Of a stretch of DNA of 10,674 bases, positions 1 to 5,693 are shown one piece after another. The first letter of the stretch is position 1, and each line of letters starts with the position of its first letter. A program made the translations under genes and the position numbers. The stretch spans positions 1 to 10,674 of the forward strand of contig JAQGLP010000508.1 in assembly GCA_028292835.1 (NCBI GenBank), given 5' to 3'. The notes under the pieces are model-generated. The model made no database searches, had not been told where the DNA came from, and worked only from the letters and a program-made list of their open reading frames with translations. Source of the DNA: Variovorax sp. Lineage in GTDB: Bacteria > Pseudomonadota > Gammaproteobacteria > Burkholderiales > Burkholderiaceae_C.

Positions 1-816
1 GCCGTTATCCGACACCAGGTGTTCATTGGTCTGGTAATAATCGTTGCCCATAATGCAGTTGTGCTTCAAATTATTGTCGAGGAAAAAATGGTACTCCTCG
101 CGCGTCATGCCGTTGTCCATCAGGTACTCGTACATCTCCGAGTCGACGCGCCGGCCGTAGTTGAGGTCCAGCGACAGGAAGCGCTTGGAGTTGCGCAACT
201 CGGCCGGCTTGATGGCCGCCGGACTCTCGGCATGGAAGTATTCCGACGATTCGCTCTGGATGAAGAGCGCGTCGGGGCGCACCTCCAGGATGGCGCGCAT
301 CGCCAGCACGTTGGCCTTCACGATGTGCTTGAGGGCCGTGACAAAGGCCTGGTCATTCTGCAGCTGCTCGTTCCACCACCCATACAGCGCCGAGAAGGTC
401 GCGCAGATGTACATCTCGTTGATGGGCGTGTAGAGCTGCACCCAGGGGAAGCGGGCCGCGAAGTCGCGCGCATAGCCGGCGAACAGCTCGGGAAAGTCCG
501 GATTCTGGAAGTTTCCGACCCAGTCAGGCACGCCGAAGTGGCACAGGTCCACGATCGGCATGATGTTGCGCCGGTGCAGTTCGGCAAAAGTTTCGTCGGC
601 GAACGACCAATCGTACCGACCATGTCCCCGGAATGTGGTGTGCAGCGGTGGCCCGTAGCGCAGGAACGAGATGCCCATGTCCTGCACCAGATCGAAATCA
701 GTACGCCAGTGCTTGTAGTGGCCGCATTTTTCCAGCTCATCCACCCGTAGACGGCCGTTCTGGATCGTGGGGTTGCTGTTCTCGATACCCGTTGCAAAAA
801 CAAATTGAGCGACCAT
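1..816 (-). CDS. GH1-family glycosidase (beta-glucosidase-like), N-terminal part; runs off left edge
   Basis: This leftward frame stays open for 272 codons from an ATG at 816 to the window edge. The fold signature is that of glycoside hydrolase family 1. It has CHFGVPDWV (residues 92-100) in place of the usual HWDLPxWL, then a stretch like NPDFPELFAGYARDFAARF, then TPINEM (130-135). In TPINEM, Glu134 fits the GH1 acid/base glutamate. MGNDYYQTNEH (256-266) matches the GH1 G(I/L)NYY segment. The catalytic nucleophile (ENG motif) would lie beyond the edge, since family members are usually 400-450 residues long. No signal peptide is visible, so a cytoplasmic enzyme is likely. No good Shine-Dalgarno precedes 816, but the protein looks family-like from the first residues. 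Placement opposite a galactonate operon suggests it releases a sugar feeding that pathway. The substrate cannot be read from the sequence. Confidence 0.8.
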   Translation of the reverse strand, partial: MVAQFVFATGIENSNPTIQNGRLRVDELEKCGHYKHWRTDFDLVQDMGISFLRYGPPLHTTFRGHGRYDWSFADETFAELHRRNIMPIVDLCHFGVPDWVGNFQNPDFPELFAGYARDFAARFPWVQLYTPINEMYICATFSALYGWWNEQLQNDQAFVTALKHIVKANVLAMRAILEVRPDALFIQSESSEYFHAESPAAIKPAELRNSKRFLSLDLNYGRRVDSEMYEYLMDNGMTREEYHFFLDNNLKHNCIMGNDYYQTNEHLVSDNG

Positions 817-873
817 GGCGTAAAAGTAGAGAACTGTGAAGGGGCTGCACGACCGGATTCGGGCAACCAGCCG

Positions 874-886
874 GTAGGCAGCCTAC
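874..886. promoter_or_regulatory. 13-bp dyad, candidate operator
   Basis: GTAGGC-A-GCCTAC is a perfect inverted repeat with 6-bp arms around one central base. It lies 58 bp upstream of the glycosidase ATG and 122 bp upstream of the dgoA ATG. The form suits a dimeric repressor such as a GntR or LacI protein, but no family can be assigned from this alone. Confidence 0.35.
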
Positions 887-979
887 TCTGTCCAAGGCCT
901 CTTTGCTGTGGGCGTTTGCGCTGAAGAGCTGTCGGCCATGAAAGTGTCGAACAACCCTCTTCCAAGGCTATGGCGCAAG

Positions 980-994
980 AACGTGAATTACGTT
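980..994. promoter_or_regulatory. 15-bp dyad next to the dgoA start, candidate operator
   Basis: AACGT-GAATT-ACGTT has perfect 5-bp arms around an AT-rich centre and ends 14 bp before the dgoA ATG. A protein bound here would block transcription or ribosome access. It is AT-rich compared with its surroundings. No binding family can be named from the sequence. Confidence 0.35.
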
Positions 995-1008
995 TCAATG
1001 GATGAACC

Positions 1009-1641
1009 ATGACACCGCTCTCACACATCCTCGAACACAAAATCGTCGCGATCATCCGGGGCGCCAATCCCGGCGATTTGCAAAAAATCGCCCTGGCGCT
1101 CGTGGAGGGCGGTATCCGGACGATGGAAATCACGCTGAACTCGCCCGGCGCGCTGGCCTCGATCGAAGCGCTTGCAGGCGCGATGGGCGATCGGTTGCTG
1201 GTGGGCGCGGGCACCGTGCTCGATGCGGAATCGGCACGTGCCGCATTGCTGGCGGGTGCGAGATTCATCATTTCCCCGACCCTCGACAAGGAAACCATCC
1301 GGATGACCAGGCGTTATGGCGCCGTCAGCATTCCCGGGGCCTTCACGGCCACCGAAATCCTGTCGGCCTACGAGCACGGCGCCGACATCGTCAAGGTGTT
1401 TCCCGCTTCCGTGGGTGCGGCCTATTTCAGGGAGATGGCGGGCCCGCTACCTTTCATTCCCCTGATGCCCACGGGCGGCGTCTCGCTCGACAACATCGGA
1501 GCATTTCGCCAGGCCGGCGCCGCGGCCTTTGGACTGGGCAGCAGCCTGGTCAATAGCCGCACGCCTGCCACCCTGGAGGGCATGCAAGAGCTGACGGCAC
1601 GGGCCAGGGAATTCGTGCGGATCGTCACCACTTCCGCTTGA
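1009..1641 (+). CDS. dgoA: 2-keto-3-deoxy-6-phosphogalactonate aldolase (DgoA)
   Basis: This is a 210-residue class I aldolase of the KDPG/KDPGal family, close to the usual 205-215 residues. It should cleave 2-dehydro-3-deoxy-6-phosphogalactonate to pyruvate and glyceraldehyde-3-phosphate in the cytoplasm. The Schiff-base lysine is Lys129 in IVKVFPAS, and the catalytic glutamate is Glu40 in MEITLNS. VGAGTVL (65-71), SPTLD (89-93), IPGAFTATE (108-116) and PTGGV follow in family order. The family also contains KDPG-specific Eda. The adjacent dgoD and dgoK decide for the galactonate enzyme. The ATG at 1009 begins just before the conserved start of the barrel, and only a weak purine stretch (ATGGATGA) precedes it. 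It is the first gene of the operon, 13 bp before dgoD. Confidence 0.93.
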   Translation: MTPLSHILEHKIVAIIRGANPGDLQKIALALVEGGIRTMEITLNSPGALASIEALAGAMGDRLLVGAGTVLDAESARAALLAGARFIISPTLDKETIRMTRRYGAVSIPGAFTATEILSAYEHGADIVKVFPASVGAAYFREMAGPLPFIPLMPTGGVSLDNIGAFRQAGAAAFGLGSSLVNSRTPATLEGMQELTARAREFVRIVTTSA

Positions 1642-1654
1642 ACGAGTCCCGAAA

Positions 1655-2803
1655 ATGAAAATTGCCCGGTTCACGCTCTTCCAGGTGCCCCCGCGCTGGC
1701 TGTTTCTCAAGATCGAGACCGACACCGGCCTCAGCGGCTGGGGCGAGCCCATCATCGAAGGCCGGGCCGCCACGGTGGGCGCGGCGGTGACCGAACTGAT
1801 GGGGTATCTGAGCGGCAAGGATCCGCTCCAGATCGAGGACCATTGGCAGGCGATGTACCGCGGCGGCTTCTACCGGGGCGGGCCCATTTTGATGAGCGCC
1901 ATCGCCGGCATCGACCAGGCGCTGTGGGACATCAAGGGCAAATACCACGGCGCCCCCGTTCACCAGTTGCTCGGCGGCAGGACCCGCGACTCGGTGAAGG
2001 TCTACTCGTGGATCGGCGGCGACCGGCCCGAACACGTGGGCGTCGCGGCCAGGGAAATGGTGGCCAAGGGCTTCACCGCCGTGAAGATGAACGCGACCGA
2101 CGAGATGGGCTACATCGACTCCCACACCAAGATCGACGCGGCGCTGGCACGCGTCGCCGCCGTGCGCGAGGCCGGCGGCCCCGGCCTGGGCATCGGCATC
2201 GATTTCCACGGCCGGGTCCACAAGGGCATGGCCAAGGTGCTGGCCCACGAACTGGAGCCCTACCGGCCCATGTTCATCGAGGAACCCGTGCAGCCGCAGA
2301 ACAACGAGGCCCTGCGGGAGATCGCCCGCCACTGCGCCATCCCCATCGCCACCGGCGAGCGGATGTTCTCGCGCTGGGATTTCAAGCAGTTGCTGATCGA
2401 TGGCTACGTGGACATCATCCAGCCCGACCTTTCGCACGCCGGCGGCATCACCGAATGCAAGAAGATCATTTCCATGGCCGAGGCCTTCGACGTCGCGGCG
2501 GCGCCGCACTGCCCGCTGGGGCCCATCGCGCTGGCCGCCTGCCTGCAGATCGACGCGAGCTGCCATAACGTCTTCATCCAGGAGCAGAGCCTGGGCATTC
2601 ATTACAACGTCGAGAACGACCTGCTCGACTACCTGAACGACAAGTCGGTCTTCGATTACGAAAACGGCTTCGTCCGTATTCCCGATGGCCCCGGCCTGGG
2701 CATCGAGGTGAACGAAGAGTACGTCCGGCAACGGGCCGCGGTCGGCCACGACTGGCACAACCCCCTGTGGCGCAACCCCGACGGCAGCGTTGCGGAATGG
2801 TGA
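1655..2803 (+). CDS. dgoD: D-galactonate dehydratase (DgoD)
   Basis: This 382-residue enolase-superfamily enzyme converts D-galactonate to 2-keto-3-deoxygalactonate. Its length equals that of E. coli DgoD and the active-site numbering coincides. Mg2+ ligands are Asp183 (GIDFHG), Glu209 (FIEEP) and Glu235 (TGERMF). His185 is the general acid partner, His285 (APHCPLGP) the general base, and Glu310 lies in the IQEQSLG segment. The N-terminal capping domain (about 1-120) includes SGWGEPIIEGRA and GRGGFYRGGP-type loops that shape the substrate pocket. This residue set separates it from the mandelate racemase and mannonate dehydratase relatives. Its start follows dgoA by 13 bp with a weak GAG-type ribosome site, so translation from the upstream gene may help. 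Its last codons overlap the dgoK start. Confidence 0.96.
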   Translation: MKIARFTLFQVPPRWLFLKIETDTGLSGWGEPIIEGRAATVGAAVTELMGYLSGKDPLQIEDHWQAMYRGGFYRGGPILMSAIAGIDQALWDIKGKYHGAPVHQLLGGRTRDSVKVYSWIGGDRPEHVGVAAREMVAKGFTAVKMNATDEMGYIDSHTKIDAALARVAAVREAGGPGLGIGIDFHGRVHKGMAKVLAHELEPYRPMFIEEPVQPQNNEALREIARHCAIPIATGERMFSRWDFKQLLIDGYVDIIQPDLSHAGGITECKKIISMAEAFDVAAAPHCPLGPIALAACLQIDASCHNVFIQEQSLGIHYNVENDLLDYLNDKSVFDYENGFVRIPDGPGLGIEVNEEYVRQRAAVGHDWHNPLWRNPDGSVAEW

Positions 2804-3795
2804 GCGGTCCCTGTGCCATGAGCTTCGGCCACGCCACGCATTTCCTCGGCTGCGACTGGGGAACCTCGTCGTTCCGGCTGCGGCTGGTGAAGTGCGACGG
2901 GCTCGCGGTGCTGGCGGAAGAAGCGTCGGCAGAGGGAACGGCGGCGACGGCCGGCCTGTGGCAGAAGACGGCCCAGCCGCCGGAGCGACGGATCGACTTC
3001 TACCGCGCGGTGGTCCGAAACCATCTGGACAGGCTCGCAGCCTCGTCGAAATTCCCGCTGGCCGGGGTTCCGGTCGTGATGTCCGGCATGGCGTCCTCCA
3101 CGCTGGGAATGGAAGAGCTGCCCTACAAGCCGATGCCGTTTGCCATCGACGGCTCCGACCTGCACACCAAGGTCATCCCGCCCTCGGCCGATTTCGCGCA
3201 TCCCATCCTGCTGATCTCGGGCGCTTGCAGCGAGGACGATGTCATGCGCGGCGAGGAAACGCAGCTGGTGGGCTGCCGGTTCGAAACCACGGCGCAGGAG
3301 CAGTTGTTCTTGCATCCCGGCACGCATGCCAAGCACGTCGTGGTCCAAAACGGGTTGGCCCGGCGCTTGAAGACCTACATGACGGGGGAATTCTTTTCCC
3401 TGCTTTCAAGCCAGAGCATCCTGGCGAATTCCATCGAAAAAGGCGGGGCGCTGGAGGATGAGCACCACCGGCGGTGGTTTGACAAGGGCGTGCTGACCGG
3501 CCGGCAGGGCGACCTGCTGCACAGCGCCTTTTCGGTGCGCACCAACGACCTGTTCAACAAGGCTTCCAGGCAGGAGAACGGCTTCTACCTGAGCGGCCTG
3601 CTGATCGGGGCCGAGTGCCGCGAACTCTGCGATCGCCTGCCGAGCAGCATCATGCTGGCCGGGGAGGCCGCCCTGGTCGCTCATTACGCCGCCGCGCTGC
3701 AGGCATTGGGTATCGCCGAGCACTGTCCCGTGCTCGTCAAAAGCGCCGAGCAGGTAACCCTCCAGGGGCAGCTCGCGGTCATGCGCCGCCACTGA
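2797..3795 (+). CDS. dgoK: 2-keto-3-deoxygalactonate kinase (DgoK)
   Basis: This kinase of the ASKHA (actin-like) fold phosphorylates 2-keto-3-deoxygalactonate at the 6-hydroxyl using ATP. It has the phosphate-1 loop CDWGTSSFRLR (19-29), the family marker DVMRGEETQLVG (148-159), PGTHAKH (174-180) in place of the usual PGTHxKW, and a YLSGLLIGAE segment near the C-terminus. With 332 residues it is somewhat longer than the E. coli protein (292). I chose the ATG at 2797 because it overlaps the dgoD stop by 7 bp (ATGGTGA), a typical coupled arrangement. A second ATG at 2818, with GAGCGG upstream, would give 325 residues and loses nothing conserved. The pathway assignment is firm from context, although the sequence is rather divergent from E. 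coli DgoK. Confidence 0.92.
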   Translation: MVSGPCAMSFGHATHFLGCDWGTSSFRLRLVKCDGLAVLAEEASAEGTAATAGLWQKTAQPPERRIDFYRAVVRNHLDRLAASSKFPLAGVPVVMSGMASSTLGMEELPYKPMPFAIDGSDLHTKVIPPSADFAHPILLISGACSEDDVMRGEETQLVGCRFETTAQEQLFLHPGTHAKHVVVQNGLARRLKTYMTGEFFSLLSSQSILANSIEKGGALEDEHHRRWFDKGVLTGRQGDLLHSAFSVRTNDLFNKASRQENGFYLSGLLIGAECRELCDRLPSSIMLAGEAALVAHYAAALQALGIAEHCPVLVKSAEQVTLQGQLAVMRRH

Positions 3796-3798
3796 CGA

Positions 3799-3820
3799 CG
3801 CCCCTCCGTAGGGCGCTTTT
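3799..3820 (+). terminator. Probable terminator after dgoK
   Basis: CGCCC (3799-3803) pairs with GGGCG (3811-3815) around a 7-nt loop and is followed by CTTTT. It starts 4 nt after the dgoK stop. The stem is short and the T run modest, so it may be leaky, but position and form fit an intrinsic terminator separating the dgo operon from the nitrogen-type promoter. Confidence 0.5.
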
Positions 3821-3840
3821 GCGTGTTCCATTTGGTGCGC

Positions 3841-3855
3841 GCACGAAAACCGTGC
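3841..3855. promoter_or_regulatory. Candidate NtrC binding site (upstream activator)
   Basis: GCAC-GAAAACC-GTGC matches the NtrC dyad form GCAC-N7-GTGC exactly, with an AT-rich centre as in known sites. It lies about 110 bp upstream of the transcription start predicted from the sigma-54 motif at 3931-3946, a normal enhancer distance. An adjoining GTGCGCGCAC palindrome (3835-3844) shares its left arm. NtrC binding is an inference from the pattern. Confidence 0.6.
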
Positions 3856-3930
3856 AGTGCTCCTCCTTTGCCGGACCGAAGCGGCAGATCGTCCAGGGGC
3901 GCACCCATGGCATTGCAGGGAATTTGCGCC

Positions 3931-3946
3931 TGGTACGCCCCTTGCA
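3931..3946 (+). promoter_or_regulatory. Sigma-54 (-24/-12) promoter for the NirB-like gene
   Basis: TGGTAC-GCCCC-TTGCA differs from the sigma-54 consensus TGGCAC-N5-TTGCA at one base. The invariant GG (3932-3933) and GC (3944-3945) are 10 bp apart, as required. Transcription should start near 3957, giving a leader of about 86 nt before the ATG at 4043. With the NtrC-like dyad upstream, this predicts induction under nitrogen limitation. Confidence 0.7.
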
Positions 3947-3968
3947 AGCGCCTTCGCATGTGCTTCGA

Positions 3969-3992
3969 CGCCGTTCGAACGAGTGGACGGCG
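3969..3992 (+). promoter_or_regulatory. Possible leader hairpin in the NirB-like mRNA
   Basis: CGCCGT (3969-3974) can pair with ACGGCG (3987-3992) around a 12-nt loop, just downstream of the predicted start of transcription. A 10-bp palindrome CGTTCGAACG (3972-3981) overlaps it. Nitrate-assimilation leaders are sometimes controlled by antitermination, but no T run follows this stem. The role is unknown and it may be chance. Confidence 0.25.
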
Positions 3993-4042
3993 CGCGGCTT
4001 CCGTCCTTATTCCCTGCATCGGCCTGATCGCGAGCGACCGAC

Positions 4043-5581
4043 ATGAAAAAAATGAAGCTGGTACTGGTGGGCAACGGCCCGGCCGGCGCGCGCACTCTGG
4101 AAGAGCTGCTGAAGCTCGCCCCCGAGCTTTACGACATCACGGTGTTCGGCGCCGACCCTCAACCCGAAGGCCACCGGCTCCCCGGGGGTCCCGCCGGCGG
4201 ACCGACGGCCGAAGAGACCGCCGCCAGCCCCTTCCGTCAGTGGTGCCGAGACCACGACATCGTCCTGCACACGGGCAAGAAAGTCGTCGAGGTGGACCGC
4301 CTGCGGCGCATCGTGCGCGCCGCGGACGGCACCGAAGCCGCCTACGACCGCCTGCTGATGTGCACCGGTTCCCTGCCCTTCCTGCTGCCGGTGCCGGGGC
4401 GGGACCTGGAAGGCGTGCTGGCCTACCACGACAGCGCGGACACACGGGCGATCCACGAGGCGGCCGAGACCTTCCGCAACGCGGTCGTGATCGGTGGCGG
4501 CCTGCCCGGCCTCGAGGTGGCCAGCGGACTGCTGATGCGCGGCATGCGCGTTAGCGTGGTGCATGCGGCGAACTGGCTGATGGACGGACAGCTCGACGAC
4601 GTGGCGGGCGGGTTGCTGCGCCAGGCGCTGGAAGCGCGAGGCATGCGCTTCCTGATGAACGCGCGGACCCAGGCCCTGGTCGGCGACCGCTACGATGGCT
4701 TCGGTGGGCGCGTCAAGGCCGTGCGCTTCCAGGACGGCGGCGAAGTGCCGGCCGACCTGGTCGTGATGGCCGTGGGCATACGTCCCAATGTGGAGCTGGC
4801 CCGGCGCATGCGCCTGCACTGCGAGCACGGCATCGTCGTGAACGACACGCTGCAGACCATCACCGACGCGCGCATCTACGCCGTGGGCGAGTGCGCCGCG
4901 CACCGCGGCATCGCCTACGGCCGGGCCGCCCTGGACGAGCAGGCCCGGGTGGCGGCCAATCATCTGGCGCAAGTCGGCATCGGCCGCTACCTGGGCTCGC
5001 CGACCTCCGCCCAGCTCAAGGTCACGGGCATCGAATTGTTCGCGGTCGGCGATGTCATGGGCGGCGAGGGGACCGAAACGCTGGTGATGAGCGATCCTTT
5101 CAGCGGCGTCTACAAGAAACTCGTCCTGCGGGGCGACAAGCTGGTCGGCGCCTGCCTGTACGGCGACACCGGGGACGGCAGTTGGTACCTCAAGCTGCTG
5201 CGCGACAGCCGCGGCATCGGCAACATCCGCGAGCAACTGATGGCCGGCCACGACAAGGTCACCGCCCAGCCCGACGACCCCTCTGCGCAGGGCCGCTTCG
5301 CCCATGCGAGCAGCCACGCCAGGCTTGAACAGGACGGCAGTTGCCGCATCACCCTGCCCCTGGCAGATGGCCACATCTCTTCCGCGCAACTGCGCCGCAT
5401 CGCGGACGTGGCCGACCGCTACGCCCTTCCCGCAGCCAGGATCGCGGACGACCGGAGCATCGAACTGCCGGGCATCGGGCGGGCGGACCTGGAGGCGGTT
5501 TGGCATGATCTGGGCCTGCCCCCGGGCCAGGTCTGCATGGAGGCGCTGCGCATGGCCGAGACCTGTAGAAGCGATGACTAG
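4043..5581 (+). CDS. NirB-like FAD/NAD(P)H oxidoreductase lacking the siroheme nitrite-reductase half
   Basis: This 512-residue flavoprotein matches the front part of assimilatory nitrite reductase NirB and the NasB/NasC electron-transfer subunits. It has an FAD-binding GNGPAG (10-15), an NAD(P)H-binding GGGLPG (151-156), the second FAD motif IYAVGEC (278-284), and a NADH-rubredoxin-reductase-type C-terminal domain (about 325-400, GDVMGGEGTET, GDTGDGSWYLKL). Residues about 434-495 then form a nitrite/sulfite reductase ferredoxin-like half domain (LRRIADVADRYALP, VWHDLGLPPG). The BFD-type [2Fe-2S] domain normally between these two is missing. The protein ends at ETC followed by four residues, where full NirB proteins enter the TCVG...C siroheme/4Fe-4S region. 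It could donate electrons to a separate reductase, or be a shortened relic. The ATG at 4043 has weak ribosome-site support, and Met4 is an alternative. The NtrC/sigma-54 signals upstream support a nitrogen role. Confidence 0.82.
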   Translation: MKKMKLVLVGNGPAGARTLEELLKLAPELYDITVFGADPQPEGHRLPGGPAGGPTAEETAASPFRQWCRDHDIVLHTGKKVVEVDRLRRIVRAADGTEAAYDRLLMCTGSLPFLLPVPGRDLEGVLAYHDSADTRAIHEAAETFRNAVVIGGGLPGLEVASGLLMRGMRVSVVHAANWLMDGQLDDVAGGLLRQALEARGMRFLMNARTQALVGDRYDGFGGRVKAVRFQDGGEVPADLVVMAVGIRPNVELARRMRLHCEHGIVVNDTLQTITDARIYAVGECAAHRGIAYGRAALDEQARVAANHLAQVGIGRYLGSPTSAQLKVTGIELFAVGDVMGGEGTETLVMSDPFSGVYKKLVLRGDKLVGACLYGDTGDGSWYLKLLRDSRGIGNIREQLMAGHDKVTAQPDDPSAQGRFAHASSHARLEQDGSCRITLPLADGHISSAQLRRIADVADRYALPAARIADDRSIELPGIGRADLEAVWHDLGLPPGQVCMEALRMAETCRSDD

Positions 5582-5582
5582 G

Positions 5583-5607
5583 ACCGTGCCCGCATCCACC
5601 GCACGGT
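5583..5607 (+). repeat. Inverted repeat just after the NirB-like gene
   Basis: ACCGTGC (5583-5589) pairs with GCACGGT (5601-5607) around 11 nt, starting 2 nt past the stop codon. An overlapping dyad CGCAC-G-GTGCG occupies 5600-5610. No T run follows, so it is a poor terminator. It may protect the mRNA end or be a protein site upstream of the next sigma-54 motif. Confidence 0.35.
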
Positions 5608-5660
5608 GCGACCGGAAATCGTCGTTTGCTGCGCTTCAGTGCATAAGCGCCTCCATACCC

Positions 5661-5676
5661 TGGCATAAGCCTTGCG
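5661..5676 (+). promoter_or_regulatory. Second sigma-54-like promoter, upstream of ybiB
   Basis: TGGCAT-AAGCC-TTGCG keeps the invariant GG (5662-5663) and GC (5674-5675) with 10-bp spacing. It departs from consensus only at the last base of each element. The predicted start of transcription is near 5687, only about 7 nt before the ATG at 5694, so the message would be nearly leaderless. No canonical NtrC dyad was found in the 85 bp between the upstream stop codon and this element. Confidence 0.5.
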
Positions 5677-5693
5677 GGACAATGCACGTCTCC

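Larger units (their letters stand above)
817..1008. promoter_or_regulatory. Divergent promoter region between the GH1 gene and dgoA
   Basis: This 192-bp stretch has no convincing gene and must carry the start signals for both the leftward glycosidase and the rightward dgo operon. I could not identify sure -35/-10 pairs on either strand. Two dyads inside it, listed separately, are candidate operators for a sugar-acid regulator. No regulator gene lies in the window. Confidence 0.6.

Noticed and set aside
318..1298. Leftward open frame of 326 codons across the divergent promoter and dgoA
   Set aside because: It lies antisense to dgoA, shows no family motifs and has a composition typical of shadow frames. 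The true leftward gene (GH1) is in another frame from 816.
1625..2758. Leftward open frame of 377 codons opposite dgoD
   Set aside because: It is the antisense shadow of dgoD, whose active-site residues all match on the plus strand.
4007..5599. Leftward open frame of 530 codons opposite the NirB-like gene
   Set aside because: It is the antisense shadow of a GC-rich gene. The sense frame has clear FAD and NAD motifs, while the antisense frame has none and is rich in His, Ala and Val.
5582..5693. Remnant of the missing siroheme/4Fe-4S domain after the NirB-like stop
   Set aside because: Reading the three forward frames shows no TCVG/CxxxC-type motif or continuation. The stretch contains dyads and a promoter-like element instead.
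5582..5693. LexA box before ybiB, as in the E. coli dinG-ybiB region
   Set aside because: No CTGT-N8-ACAG or near match was found in the gap.
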